Of a stretch of 49,785 nucleotides of DNA, positions 9,619-18,072 are shown in pieces. The notes under the pieces were generated by a model. It did no database searches. It was not told the DNA's origin and worked only from the letters and a program-made list of their open reading frames with translations. The stretch covers positions 1 to 49,785 of the forward strand of contig CAZLGB010000003.1 of assembly GCA_964558825.1 (NCBI GenBank), in the 5' to 3' direction. The translations under genes were made by a program, and so were the position numbers. The stretch comes from Phosphoribacter sp964558825 (GTDB lineage Bacteria; Actinomycetota; Actinomycetes; Actinomycetales; Dermatophilaceae). The first letter of the stretch is position 1; every line of letters starts with the position of its first letter.

Positions 9619-11526
9619 ATGACTGAGCAGACCGGTGCCTACCGCCGCAGTTACGACGCCAGCATCAGCGACCCCGAGGGCTTCTGGGGTGCCGCCGCCA
9701 AGGACATCGACTGGATCACGCCGCCGACGCAGGTCCTCGATGACTCCAACCCGCCGTTCTATCGGTGGTTCCCCGACGGCACGCTCAACACGTGTTTCAA
9801 CGCTCTTGATCGACACGTCGCGGGGGGTCGTGCCGATCAGGTCGCCATCCACTACGACTCGCCGGTGACGGGCACCAAGCGCTCCTTCACGTATGCCGAG
9901 GTGCTGGGTGAGGTGCGCCGGCTCGCCGGGGCGCTGGCGGGCGCAGGAGTCGGCAAGGGCGACCGGGTGCTCGTCTACATGCCGATGGTCCCCGAGGCGG
10001 TCTTCGCCATGCTCGCGTGCGCGCGCATCGGGGCGATCCACTCGGTGGTCTTCGGCGGCTTCGCGCCGGCCGAGGTGCAGGCCCGCATCGACGACGCCAA
10101 ACCCAAGCTCATCCTCAGCGCGTCGTGCGGCATCGAGCCGGGGCGCGTCGTGCCCTACAAGCCCTTCCTCGACGAGGGGATCGCGCGCTCGGAGCACAAG
10201 CCCGACCAGGTCGTGGTGCTGCAGCGCGAGGCAATGACCGCCGAGCTGGGTGAGCGCGACGTCGACTGGCGCGAGTTCGTCTCGTCGGCGGCCGGTGACG
10301 CCGGGGCCGACTGCGTCGAGGTCGCAGCGACCGACCCGCTCTACATCCTCTACACGTCCGGGACCACCGGAAAGCCCAAGGGCATCTACCGCGACAACGG
10401 CGGCCACGCCATCGCGCTGCGCTGGTCGATGCGCAATATCTACAACGTCGAGCCGGGCGAGACGATGTTCACCGCCTCCGACGTCGGCTGGGTCGTCGGG
10501 CACTCCTACATCGTCTATGCGCCGCTGCTCACCGGCGCCACGACGATCCTCTACGAGGGCAAGCCGGTCGGCACGCCCGACGCGGGCGCCTTCTGGCGGA
10601 TCATCGAGGAATACGGCGCGGTGACGATGTTCACCGCTCCCACGGCCTTCCGAGCGATCAAGAAGGAAGACCCCGAGGCGAGCAAGCTTGCGGGGCATGA
10701 CCTTTCGCACTTCCGGCAGCTCTTCCTCGCGGGCGAGCGGCTCGACCCTGACACTTACCATTGGGCGACCGACAAGCTCGGCAAGCCGGTCATCGACAAC
10801 TGGTGGCAGACCGAGACCGGCTGGCCGATCGCCGCCAACTGCGTCGGCCTCGAGCGGCTGCCGATCAAGGCGGGCTCGCCCTCGGTGGCGGTGCCCGGCT
10901 ATCAGGTGCAGGTCCTCGACCCGGTCGGCGAGGCGCTGCCTGCCGAGACCGAGGGCTCGATCGCCATCAAGCTGCCGCTGCCTCCGGGCACCTTCCCGAC
11001 GTTGTGGCACGACGACGAGCGCTATGTGTCGTCCTACCTGTCGGCCTACCCGGGCTATTACCTCACCGGTGACGGAGGCTATATCGACGCCGACGGCTAC
11101 ATCTACGTCATGGGCCGCACCGACGACGTGCTCAACGTCGCCGGGCACCGGCTGTCGACCGGCTCGATCGAGGCCGCGCTCGCCGGCCACCCGGCCGTCG
11201 CCGAGTGCGCGGTCATCGGTGTGCACGACGATTTCAAGGGCCAGATCCCGCGGGCCCTGGTCGTGCTCAAGACCGGCATCGACGCGGTGGCCGATGGCGA
11301 CCGGATCAAGAGCGAGCTCGTCTCGCGGGTCCGCTCCGAGGTCGGCGCGGTCGCGTCGCTGCGCCAGGTCGACATCGTCGGCGCGCTGCCCAAGACCCGC
11401 TCGGGCAAGATCCTGCGCAAGACGATGCGCGAGATCGCCGACGGCCACGTCCCGGCCGTCCCGGCGACGATCGAGGACGCCTCGGTGCTCGACCGGCTCA
11501 AGCCGGTGCTGCACCCGGAGCCTTAA
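9619..11526 (+). CDS. prpE: Propionyl-CoA (acetyl-CoA) synthetase
   Basis: Activates propionate or acetate with ATP and CoA through an acyl-adenylate. The 635-residue protein has the adenylate-forming motif YTSGTTGKPKG, the substrate-pocket stretch NWWQTETGWPI, the DVLNVAGHRLSTGSIE hinge and the acetylatable lysine in KTRSGKILRKTMR. The block SCGIEPGRVVPYKPFLDEGI and the N-terminal YRRSYDASISDPEGFW favour PrpE over acetate-specific Acs. It is divergent from the LOG-family gene, with 133 bases between the chosen starts. Confidence in the family is high; the preferred acid is inferred. Confidence 0.9.
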   Translation: MTEQTGAYRRSYDASISDPEGFWGAAAKDIDWITPPTQVLDDSNPPFYRWFPDGTLNTCFNALDRHVAGGRADQVAIHYDSPVTGTKRSFTYAEVLGEVRRLAGALAGAGVGKGDRVLVYMPMVPEAVFAMLACARIGAIHSVVFGGFAPAEVQARIDDAKPKLILSASCGIEPGRVVPYKPFLDEGIARSEHKPDQVVVLQREAMTAELGERDVDWREFVSSAAGDAGADCVEVAATDPLYILYTSGTTGKPKGIYRDNGGHAIALRWSMRNIYNVEPGETMFTASDVGWVVGHSYIVYAPLLTGATTILYEGKPVGTPDAGAFWRIIEEYGAVTMFTAPTAFRAIKKEDPEASKLAGHDLSHFRQLFLAGERLDPDTYHWATDKLGKPVIDNWWQTETGWPIAANCVGLERLPIKAGSPSVAVPGYQVQVLDPVGEALPAETEGSIAIKLPLPPGTFPTLWHDDERYVSSYLSAYPGYYLTGDGGYIDADGYIYVMGRTDDVLNVAGHRLSTGSIEAALAGHPAVAECAVIGVHDDFKGQIPRALVVLKTGIDAVADGDRIKSELVSRVRSEVGAVASLRQVDIVGALPKTRSGKILRKTMREIADGHVPAVPATIEDASVLDRLKPVLHPEP

Positions 11527-11555
11527 CCCTCGGCACCGTCGCTGCTCGGTCGCGC

Positions 11556-11602
11556 ACGGCATACGCCTGGTGGCGGGTCAGCCCGCGGAACGCGTATGCC
11601 GT
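11556..11602. terminator. Inverted repeat of the GGCATAC motif after prpE
   Basis: Perfect 11-bp arms ACGGCATACGC (11556-11566) and GCGTATGCCGT (11592-11602) enclose 25 bases that can form a small inner stem (CGGGT..CCCG). It sits 29 bases after the prpE stop and 29 before the chosen start of the permease gene. A transcription terminator is the simplest reading; the arms are again two head-to-head copies of the dispersed heptamer. Confidence 0.5.
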
Positions 11603-11631
11603 CGCGCGCGCGGCTTTGCGACGATCACCGG

Positions 11632-12552
11632 GTGCTCGGTGCGCTGCAGGGGTTTGCGACCATCTCCGCCGTCGTGGCGGTGGGATGGGTGCTTGCGCAC
11701 GTCGGGGTGCTGGGTCTGGAGGCGCGCCAGATCCTCGCCGACCTCGCCTTCTTCGTCGCGTCGCCGGCGCTGCTGCTCGTCGTGCTCTCGCGGGCGCCGG
11801 TCGGCGGGGTTTTCACGACCGGCCTGCTCGTCGCCGTGCTCTCGGCCCTGGCGGTGATGGCGGTTGCAGCGGCAGTGGCGCGGTGGCGGTGGAGTGCCGG
11901 ACCTGGCGACACGGTGATGGCGGCGCTCTGCGCGGGCTATGTCAACTCCGGCAATCTCGGGCTGCCGATCGCCCTCTATGTGCTCGGCGATGCCGTCTAT
12001 GCCGCACCGATCCTGCTCTTCCAGCTGCTCGTGCTGACGCCGATCAGCATGACGATCCTCGACGCCCAGCGACCGGGGGCACGGCCGGGGCTGCGGGCCC
12101 GGTTGGTCGGGATGTTCCGCAATCCCATCACGCTCGGGGCGCTGTTAGGGGTGGTGCTGTCGGTGACCGGGGTCAAGCTGCCGTCGGTGCTGCTCGACCC
12201 GATCACGATGATCGCCAACCTCTCGGTCCCGTGCATGCTCATCGCCTTCGGGGTGGCGCTGCGCCTCGGCCAGCGTCCGGGCGAGGCCTTCGGACGGCTC
12301 ACCTGGCTGGCCGGGCTCAAGCTCGTCGCGATGCCGCTCGTGGCCGCGGGAGTCGGGGCGGCGCTCGGGCTGCGGGGCCATGAGTTGTATGCCGTCGTCG
12401 TCATGGCGGCGCTGCCCACGGCGCAGAACATCTTCACCTATGCGCTGCGCTATCAGCGCTCGATCTATCTGACCCGGGACACGATCTTCGTGACGACGCT
12501 CGGGTCGGTGCCGGCGATCCTGCTTGCCGCGCTGGTCTTCCACGGGGCCTAG
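11632..12552 (+). CDS. AEC-family transporter (auxin efflux carrier type)
   Basis: A 306-residue inner-membrane protein with about ten hydrophobic segments. The two family hallmarks are visible: the conserved half-site CAGYVNSGNLGLPIALYVLGD and, late in the protein, MAALPTAQNIFTYALRY. Relatives export small organic acids such as malate; the substrate here is unknown. The GTG at 11632 (VLGALQGFATISAVV) starts at the first membrane segment; the open frame extends 12 codons further upstream. Confidence 0.88.
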   Translation: MLGALQGFATISAVVAVGWVLAHVGVLGLEARQILADLAFFVASPALLLVVLSRAPVGGVFTTGLLVAVLSALAVMAVAAAVARWRWSAGPGDTVMAALCAGYVNSGNLGLPIALYVLGDAVYAAPILLFQLLVLTPISMTILDAQRPGARPGLRARLVGMFRNPITLGALLGVVLSVTGVKLPSVLLDPITMIANLSVPCMLIAFGVALRLGQRPGEAFGRLTWLAGLKLVAMPLVAAGVGAALGLRGHELYAVVVMAALPTAQNIFTYALRYQRSIYLTRDTIFVTTLGSVPAILLAALVFHGA

Positions 12553-12580
12553 CTCGTCATCGCCGCCTAGGGTGGGGCGC

Positions 12581-13366
12581 ATGGCCCCCGGATTGCACAC
12601 GCTCGACGAGCTGCTCGACGGGATGGCCAGTCCCGACCCTCAGGTGCGTGATGGATGGGCCTATGCGCAGCTGGCTGAGGGCATCGCGAGCGGGCGTTTC
12701 GCGGGGGAGCGGGCTCTGATCCGCGAGCGCATGGTTGCGCAGCTGACGTCCGATCGGATCGAGGCGCGTGCCTTCGCGCCGCTCGTGCTGTCGTGGCTGG
12801 TGCGGTCGGCATCGTTGCCTGAGGCCGGGGACCGCGCGGCATACGAGGCGGGCGACCGTGCGGCATACGAGGCCTTCGCGCGGTGGTATGCCGTCGAGAC
12901 CGACACCCGGGGCTTCGATCCCCAACTCGGGTGGCTGCATGCGGTGGCGCACGGGGCCGACTATCTCTCGGCTGCCGTCAAGTCCGGCGTCGCCAGCCCG
13001 GGCGAGGCGTTGGCGCTCGCCAGCGGACGGCTCGTCGTCGACGGGCCGATATGGGGGCACGGCGAGGACGCGCGGCTCGCGGCCGCGATGGTGGCGGCCC
13101 TCGCGCGGGTACAGCCGGACGAGCCCGCGGCCACCGGGTGGCTGGCCGTCGTGCACGGGGCGATGGATGAGGTCGAGCCATTGCCGCCTCCGCCGCCTCC
13201 GTGGCTGCGCAACGTCAGCATGACGATCGCGCTGCTCTATGCCGCTCTGGCCGAGATGCCGTGCGACGGGGACGACGTGGTGGCGGTGCCCTGCGCGGCG
13301 GCTGTCCGGGCGGGGCTTGTCGGGGTGTTGTCGCGCATGCAGCCGTGGGTGATCCAGCCGCGCTGA
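12581..13366 (+). CDS. DUF2785-family protein
   Basis: A 261-residue helical protein of unknown function. The segment GFDPQLGWLHAVAHGADYL is the recognisable DUF2785 core, and a run of seven prolines (LPPPPPPP) precedes the last helices. The ATG at 12581 begins MAPGLHTLDELL, 28 bases after the permease stop, so the two may be cotranscribed. An in-frame duplication of eight codons (GDRAAYEA twice) lies in the middle. It converges on the HNH-endonuclease gene. Confidence 0.75.
   Translation: MAPGLHTLDELLDGMASPDPQVRDGWAYAQLAEGIASGRFAGERALIRERMVAQLTSDRIEARAFAPLVLSWLVRSASLPEAGDRAAYEAGDRAAYEAFARWYAVETDTRGFDPQLGWLHAVAHGADYLSAAVKSGVASPGEALALASGRLVVDGPIWGHGEDARLAAAMVAALARVQPDEPAATGWLAVVHGAMDEVEPLPPPPPPWLRNVSMTIALLYAALAEMPCDGDDVVAVPCAAAVRAGLVGVLSRMQPWVIQPR
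12824..12871 (+). repeat. In-frame tandem duplication of 24 bases in the DUF2785 gene
   Basis: Two adjacent 24-base units (12824-12847 and 12848-12871) differ at three third-codon positions and encode AGDRAAYE twice. Each unit contains one GCGGCATAC copy, so the duplication also doubled the dispersed heptamer. Confidence 0.85.
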
Positions 13367-13409
13367 CAGGACCGACATGGCGTCGGCCAACGGCCGGGTG
13401 CGGGAGCCG

Positions 13410-14816
13410 TCAGGCGCAGCCGAGGCTCGTCAGTGGCGGGGGAGCGGTGCTCTGGTAGGTGGCGCCCGTGGGCGTCGTCGTCATGACATGATGTCGGCCG
13501 TCATCGCCGACGCCGGCCCAGGCTCGCCAACCGAGCGATTGTTTGACGTGATTGCAGCGCTCGCAGAGTCCCTGGCCGTTGTCGGACGAGGTGGCACCGC
13601 CACCGGCCCATTCGGTGGAGTGATCGGCATGTCGGATCGGGGCTCCGCACCAGGGCGTGCGGCACCACTGGTCGCGGGTCACCACCAACCGGCGCAATCC
13701 CGGTGGAAAGAGCCGTCTTTCACGCTCCACCTCCCGGATCGCGCCACTGACCGGGTCGGTGAAGACCCGTCTGATCCAGACCTGCGCCGACTGGTGCTCG
13801 GGGTCGGTGAGGATCCGGCGCACGAGCGCCGCCGGCACCGGCCCGAAGCCCTCGATCTGAGCGGTGGTGTCCTGGGGTCGCTCGGCGTGCCGCTCCCGTG
13901 CTCGGGCGAGCGAGATGAGCGTCCCGGCAGGGTCGGGCGAGCGCACGCCAGTGCGGCGCCGAGTCGGCAGCAGGGGGTATGCCGTGCCCTCGCCATGGTC
14001 ATCCGCACCATCCTGCTCAGCCCCGAGCAAGGAGTGATCGGTCAGCACGAGCTTGATCTCCATCGGCACGGCCGCTGCCGTGGCCTGACCCGTAACCCGC
14101 TCCACCAAGGTGTCGGCGGCGATCTGACCACGCGAGCGTGAATCGCCTTGTGCCCGTGCCGAATCGGCGGTCTTGACGAGGGCGGCATACGCAGCGACCC
14201 CCTGGGCCACCGGAAGGAGAGCCGTGAGATAGGCCATGGTGTCGGGAGCTGGTCGGATCGAGACCCGGCGCTCACCTGTCGCCTTCGACGAGCGAGCCAC
14301 GACGCTGCGCGGATCAAGCTCGTAGGCCAATGCCCTTGCCGCAGTGTCAAGCTGGCGGTCGCTGAGCGAGGTGAGCCGGCTGGCCAGGCGCGCGTCAAGG
14401 ATGCGCCGGTCGGTGGCCGACAGCACGGCAGTCGCCCGCGCAACGATCGTCGCCCGCCACTCGGAGAGCTCGCCGGCGGTCAGCGCCGCCATCGTGTGCG
14501 GCAACTCGTGGACGAGCACCTGTCCCAGCCCGAGGTGGCGGTGCCCATGCGTGGGGGACTCGCGTCGAGCCAGGGCGACCTGCTCGGCGACACCCGCGCC
14601 CACTCGCTCGCGAGGCACGCCAGCGGCGGCCTGCTCGGCACGTTGCGACGCAGCGAAGTCGACCGCAACCCTCGCCTGGGCCGCCGCGGCCGCAGACTTG
14701 AGGGCCTCGAGAGCGCGCAGCTGAGCGATCCGCTCGGCGTCGTCGACCTCCGTGTCGAGCGTGGCCAGCCGGCTGACCCAGGTGGCCAGCTCGCTCGTGC
14801 TCAACGTCGTCGACAT
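13410..14816 (-). CDS. DUF222 domain protein with C-terminal HNH endonuclease domain
   Basis: 468 residues. An N-terminal helical DUF222 domain, with its repeated Ala-rich helices and MAALTAGELSEWRATIVARATAVLS, is followed by an HNH nuclease domain: VVTRDQWCRTPWCGAPIRHADH, then GGGATSSDNGQGLCERCNHVKQ with the paired cysteines, the central Asn and the final His. Proteins like this are numerous in actinobacteria and often occur as relics of mobile DNA; no specific biological role is established. The IS256-type element is inserted just upstream, within about 110 bases of its ATG. Confidence 0.88.
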   Translation of the reverse strand: MSTTLSTSELATWVSRLATLDTEVDDAERIAQLRALEALKSAAAAAQARVAVDFAASQRAEQAAAGVPRERVGAGVAEQVALARRESPTHGHRHLGLGQVLVHELPHTMAALTAGELSEWRATIVARATAVLSATDRRILDARLASRLTSLSDRQLDTAARALAYELDPRSVVARSSKATGERRVSIRPAPDTMAYLTALLPVAQGVAAYAALVKTADSARAQGDSRSRGQIAADTLVERVTGQATAAAVPMEIKLVLTDHSLLGAEQDGADDHGEGTAYPLLPTRRRTGVRSPDPAGTLISLARARERHAERPQDTTAQIEGFGPVPAALVRRILTDPEHQSAQVWIRRVFTDPVSGAIREVERERRLFPPGLRRLVVTRDQWCRTPWCGAPIRHADHSTEWAGGGATSSDNGQGLCERCNHVKQSLGWRAWAGVGDDGRHHVMTTTPTGATYQSTAPPPLTSLGCA

Positions 14817-14922
14817 ACCTCATCGTATCGAACATACGTCTTAGTAGCAAGAGTTTCGCTCCAGCAAAGCCATTGTGGCCCAAGTGAATAGAGTGATTCG
14901 GGTCGCTCCCATTGGTAAGAGT

Positions 14923-14949
14923 CCCGTGGAGTGGTGGGCTTTGAGGTGA
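14923..14949 (+). repeat. Left terminal inverted repeat of the insertion sequence
   Basis: 27 bases beginning CCCGTGGAGTGGTGGGC and ending GAGGTGA. It pairs with 16269-16295 with two mismatches, is the transposase binding and cleavage end, and lies nine bases beyond the 3' end of the transposase gene. Confidence 0.8.
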
Positions 14950-14958
14950 TCTCGATGC

Positions 14959-16185
14959 CTACCGGTCGCCCTCGGTGAGGGCGACGGTTTCAGTGTCGTC
15001 GATGGTCCCGATTTTGGCCATGGATTCTTCGGAGAGGTAGCGGCGTTCGTCGGTGGCCCACTCGTCGTGGGTGTCGGCTAGGACGGCTCCGATGAGGCGG
15101 ATGACGGCGGCTTCGTTGGGAAAGATGCCGACGACGCGGGAGCGGCGTTTGATCTCCTTGTTCAGCCGCTCGAGGGGGTTGGTGGACCAGATTTTGCGCC
15201 AGTGTTCGCGCGGGAACGCGGCGAACGCGAGGACCTCGGCCTTCGCGTCATCCATCAGCGGCCCGATCTTGGGGTAGCGGCCGGCGAGCTCGTTGCGGAC
15301 CTTGTCCCACTGCGTGGCCATCGGGGTGAGGCTGGGTTGGGCGAAGATCGTGCGGAACACTGCGGCGACCATCTCCCGCTCGCCCTTGGCCACGTGCGCC
15401 AGGACGTTACGGATGAAGTGGACGCGGCACCGCTGGTGGCTGGCCCCCTGCAGGGCCCGGGCGATGGCGGCGGTCAGGCCGGCGTGCTGGTCGGAGATGA
15501 CCAGCTTCACCCCGCTCAGGCCGCGCTTCTTCAGCCCGGTCAGGAACGCCCGCCAAAACACCTCGTCCTCACTGTCGCCGACGTCCAGGCCCAGGATCTC
15601 CCGGCGTCCCTCGGCCGTGACGCCGGTCGCGACCACGACGGCCTTGGACACGACCATCGCCGCCTCGGTACGCACGTGCAGGTACGTCGCGTCCAGGTAC
15701 ACGTACGGGAACTCGACGTGATCCAGCCGGCGGGTGCGGAACGCCCCGACCGTCTCATCCAGCCCGGCACAGATCCGGGAGACCTCACTCTTGGAGATCC
15801 CGGACCCACCGAGCGCGACCACCAGGTCATCCACGGAGCGGGTCGAGACGCCGTGGACGTAGGCCTCCATCACCACCGCGTACAGCGCCTGGTCCACCCG
15901 CCGGCGCGGCTCCAGGATCGAGGGGAAGAACGAGCCGGCGCGCAGCTTCGGGATCGCCAGGTGGATGTCCCCGGCGTGCGTGGTCAACAACCGCGGCCGA
16001 GTGCCGTTGCGTTCGGTGCTCCTGGTCTCGGTGCGTTCGTAGCGGCCAGCGCCGACCGCGGCCGTGGCCTCGGTCTCGATCAACTCCTGCATCGCGACAC
16101 GGACGCATTCTCGGATGAAGTCGGTGCCCTCACCGGTGCGGAACACCTCTAACAGCTCGGACACGGCAGAATCAGACAAGGCCAT
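14959..16185 (-). CDS. IS256-family (Mutator-type) transposase
   Basis: 408-residue DDE transposase that cuts and pastes the element. The catalytic residues lie in YVYLDATYLHVR (first Asp), LVISDQHAGL (second Asp) and NPLERLNKEIKRRSRVVGIFPNE (Glu). The C-x2-H-type motif RCRVHFIRNVLAHV between them is also typical. The ATG at 16185 (MALSDSAVSELLEV) is preferred because AAGGAG lies upstream of it; an in-frame ATG at 16224 exists. The gene looks intact, so the element may still be active. Confidence 0.93.
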   Translation of the reverse strand: MALSDSAVSELLEVFRTGEGTDFIRECVRVAMQELIETEATAAVGAGRYERTETRSTERNGTRPRLLTTHAGDIHLAIPKLRAGSFFPSILEPRRRVDQALYAVVMEAYVHGVSTRSVDDLVVALGGSGISKSEVSRICAGLDETVGAFRTRRLDHVEFPYVYLDATYLHVRTEAAMVVSKAVVVATGVTAEGRREILGLDVGDSEDEVFWRAFLTGLKKRGLSGVKLVISDQHAGLTAAIARALQGASHQRCRVHFIRNVLAHVAKGEREMVAAVFRTIFAQPSLTPMATQWDKVRNELAGRYPKIGPLMDDAKAEVLAFAAFPREHWRKIWSTNPLERLNKEIKRRSRVVGIFPNEAAVIRLIGAVLADTHDEWATDERRYLSEESMAKIGTIDDTETVALTEGDR

Positions 16186-16268
16186 CGGTGAGGTCTCCTT
16201 CGATGCGTGCTTGGCGGTACACATCGAGAATCTCGCCGGTGGCCCCCCTCACTCAGGACGCCGCGCCG

Positions 16269-16295
16269 TCACCCCAAACCCCACCACTCCACGGG
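16269..16295 (-). repeat. Right terminal inverted repeat of the insertion sequence
   Basis: 27 bases whose reverse complement begins CCCGTGGAGTGGTGGGG and ends GGGGTGA, matching the left end with two mismatches. It lies about 84 bases upstream of the transposase start, so the transposase promoter must be within this stretch. Confidence 0.8.
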
Positions 16296-16672
16296 GCGCT
16301 GTCTCCCATTCGCCTTGGGTTGGGTCCTTGGACCGCCGCTGCGCGGACCCACTCCGCCTGGACCGACCCTTTGATCGGTTGACCGCGGAGCGCCCGACGA
16401 CTCTGTCTCGCGGGACGCCGGTTTGCTCACCTAGGCCAAACTCCGGAGGGGCGGGCGGCCAAACTCCGGAGGGGCGGGCGGCGAAACTCTGGAGGGGCGG
16501 GTGGCCAAACTCTGGAGGGGCGGGCGGCGAGGAGGGAGTCCCGGTGGCGTGCCGCGTGAGTGGGGCAATGCCTGGGCCGCCCAGCCGAGAAGTTGCCGAG
16601 CGGAACAGCGGTGCCGGGAGCGCGTGAGTGGAGGTGAGTGGGAGGCAGCGCCCGATGCGGCCAACCGAACCG
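16296..16672. other. Gene-free stretch right of the insertion sequence
   Basis: 377 bases between the IS end and the oxidoreductase stop. I see no credible gene. An open frame at 16064-16627 crosses the IS end and translates the tandem repeats into low-complexity SGGAGG runs. The stretch holds four 23-bp tandem repeats (16434-16525) and is otherwise unremarkable GC-rich sequence. Confidence 0.7.
16434..16525. repeat. Four tandem 23-bp repeats
   Basis: Units at 16434, 16457, 16480 and 16503, each 23 bases, with core AAACTCYGGAGGGGCGGG. The first two carry the palindrome CTCCGGAG; the last two carry CTCTGGAG. A fifth unit decays after GGCGAGG. The 23-base period is not a multiple of three and there is no spacer, so it is neither coding nor CRISPR. 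About two helical turns per unit would put bound proteins on nearly the same face of the DNA. Confidence 0.85.
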
Positions 16673-17968
16673 TCAGTGGCCCGTCAACGCCGAGAGCAAC
16701 CGTCCGAGCCGAGCGGGCTGGCCGGTGAGCGCCTCCTCGCGATCGGCCCAGCCGGCGACGCGCAGCCCCGCGTTGATCCCGAGCCACCGCGCGGGCTCCG
16801 GCTCCCACGAGGGCGACACGTGCCCGACCCACGGCAGCCGGGTGAGCGCAGACGAACGCCCCAGCACGAGGTCGGCCAGCGTCCGCCCGGCGAGATTGCT
16901 CGCCGCCACGCCATCACCGACGTAGCCGCCGGCCCACCCGAGTCGGGCCATCGGGTCATAGCCCACGGAGGGATGCCAGTCCCGCGCGATGCCCAGCGGC
17001 CCGCCCCACTGGTGAGTCACGGCATACCCCTCGAGCACGGGGAAGAGCTCGCGCAACGTCCGCTTCAGCTCGGCGAAAACAGCTGGCTCGGAGTCGAATT
17101 CGGGCCGGATCGCCGATCCCCAGTGATAGGGCGCCCCGCGCCCGCCGAAGGCGATGCGGTCGTCGGAGGTCCGTTGCCCATAGACGATGACCTGTCGATG
17201 GTCGGCGAAGGTCTCCCGCTGCGCCAGCCCGATCCGCTCCCACACGCTCGCCGGCAGCGGCTCGGTCGCGATCATCAGCGAATAGACCGGCGCCAGCCGA
17301 CGGCGCAACCCGGGCACCCGTGCCGTCCAGGCCTCCGTCGCCCGGATCGTATGCCGGGTGCGCACCACCGCGCCCGACTCGAGGACCACTCGCCCGGGCG
17401 ATGCCGCCGCGACCCGAGCGCCCTCGACGATGACCCCGCCGAGCCGACGCACGGCAGCGGCGAGCCCGTCGACGAGTCGACGCGGTTGCACGCGAGCGCA
17501 ATTCGGGTTGTAGGTCGCCCCGAGCAGCCCATCCATCGCCACCCGCTCGCGCGCCTCGGGCAGGTCCAGCCAGACCGTCCCGTCGCCCCATTCCGCGCCC
17601 GTGGCGGCATACTCCCGAGCTCGCGCGACCTGGGCCGGCGAGCGCGCCCCGAGCACGACGCCGCCCTGGCGGAAGTCGCACTCGATGCCTTCAGCCGCCG
17701 CCACGGCCCCCACCTCGACGACCGTGTCGCGCAACGCCCCCAGCATGGATCGCGCTGCGGCAGCACCGGATTCGTGTGCGAGCGTCGACGCGGACACCGG
17801 CCACAGCCCCGACACCCAGCCGCCATTGCGCCCGCTCGCACCGAAACCCACGTGCTCGGCCTCCACCACGCACATCGCCAGCGACGGCTGCGCCCGCAGC
17901 AGGTAGTAGGCGCTCCACAGCCCGGTATAGCCGCCCCCGACGATGCATACGTCGACCTCGGCTGGCAT
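16673..17968 (-). CDS. FAD-dependent amine oxidoreductase (DAO superfamily, PuuB-like)
   Basis: Oxidises an amine substrate with FAD. The FAD motif CIVGGGYTGLWSAYYLL, GASGRNGGWVSGLWP and the C-terminal GWAGGYVGDGVAASNLAGRTLADL place it with gamma-glutamylputrescine oxidases and related enzymes. The first standard start is the ATG at 17968, 431 residues. Upstream codons in the same frame encode SPAPLARPLWWDGIPAGG, including the LWWD typical of this family's N-terminus, but contain no ATG, GTG or TTG. A CTG at 18076 overlaps the aminotransferase stop (CTGA), so translation may begin there (467 residues). It forms an operon with the aminotransferase and Lrp genes. Confidence 0.85.
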   Translation of the reverse strand: MPAEVDVCIVGGGYTGLWSAYYLLRAQPSLAMCVVEAEHVGFGASGRNGGWVSGLWPVSASTLAHESGAAAARSMLGALRDTVVEVGAVAAAEGIECDFRQGGVVLGARSPAQVARAREYAATGAEWGDGTVWLDLPEARERVAMDGLLGATYNPNCARVQPRRLVDGLAAAVRRLGGVIVEGARVAAASPGRVVLESGAVVRTRHTIRATEAWTARVPGLRRRLAPVYSLMIATEPLPASVWERIGLAQRETFADHRQVIVYGQRTSDDRIAFGGRGAPYHWGSAIRPEFDSEPAVFAELKRTLRELFPVLEGYAVTHQWGGPLGIARDWHPSVGYDPMARLGWAGGYVGDGVAASNLAGRTLADLVLGRSSALTRLPWVGHVSPSWEPEPARWLGINAGLRVAGWADREEALTGQPARLGRLLSALTGH

Positions 17969-18072
17969 GCCAGCACCAGCGGCAGCAGACGTGCCCTCGG
18001 CTTCAGAGGCCCCGGCATACCCCCCAGCGGGTATGCCGTCCCACCACAGCGGGCGCGCGAGCGGCGCCGGGC

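Larger units (their letters stand above)
14923..16295 (-). mobile_element. Complete IS256-type insertion sequence
   Basis: About 1.37 kb carrying one full transposase gene, flanked by 27-bp terminal inverted repeats. The left end (14923-14949, beginning CCCGTGGAGTGGTGGG) and the reverse complement of the right end (16269-16295) match at 25 of 27 positions. I could not find a convincing 8-9 bp target duplication next to the repeats, so the exact boundaries could be a few bases further out or the flanks may have changed. The element contains no copy of the dispersed GTATGCC heptamer. Confidence 0.85.

Noticed and set aside
14900..16320. Target-site duplication flanking the insertion sequence.
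   Set aside because: No 8-9 bp direct repeat matches at the ends I can define; CTCCCATT occurs left of the element and TCTCCCATT right of it, but at unequal distances from the inverted repeats, so it is probably chance.
16434..16525. CRISPR array.
   Set aside because: The units are directly adjacent with no spacers, and no cas gene is present.
16064..16627. Open reading frame of 187 codons across the IS end and the tandem repeats.
   Set aside because: It is antisense to the transposase start and then translates 23-bp repeats into low-complexity peptide; no plausible ribosome binding site.
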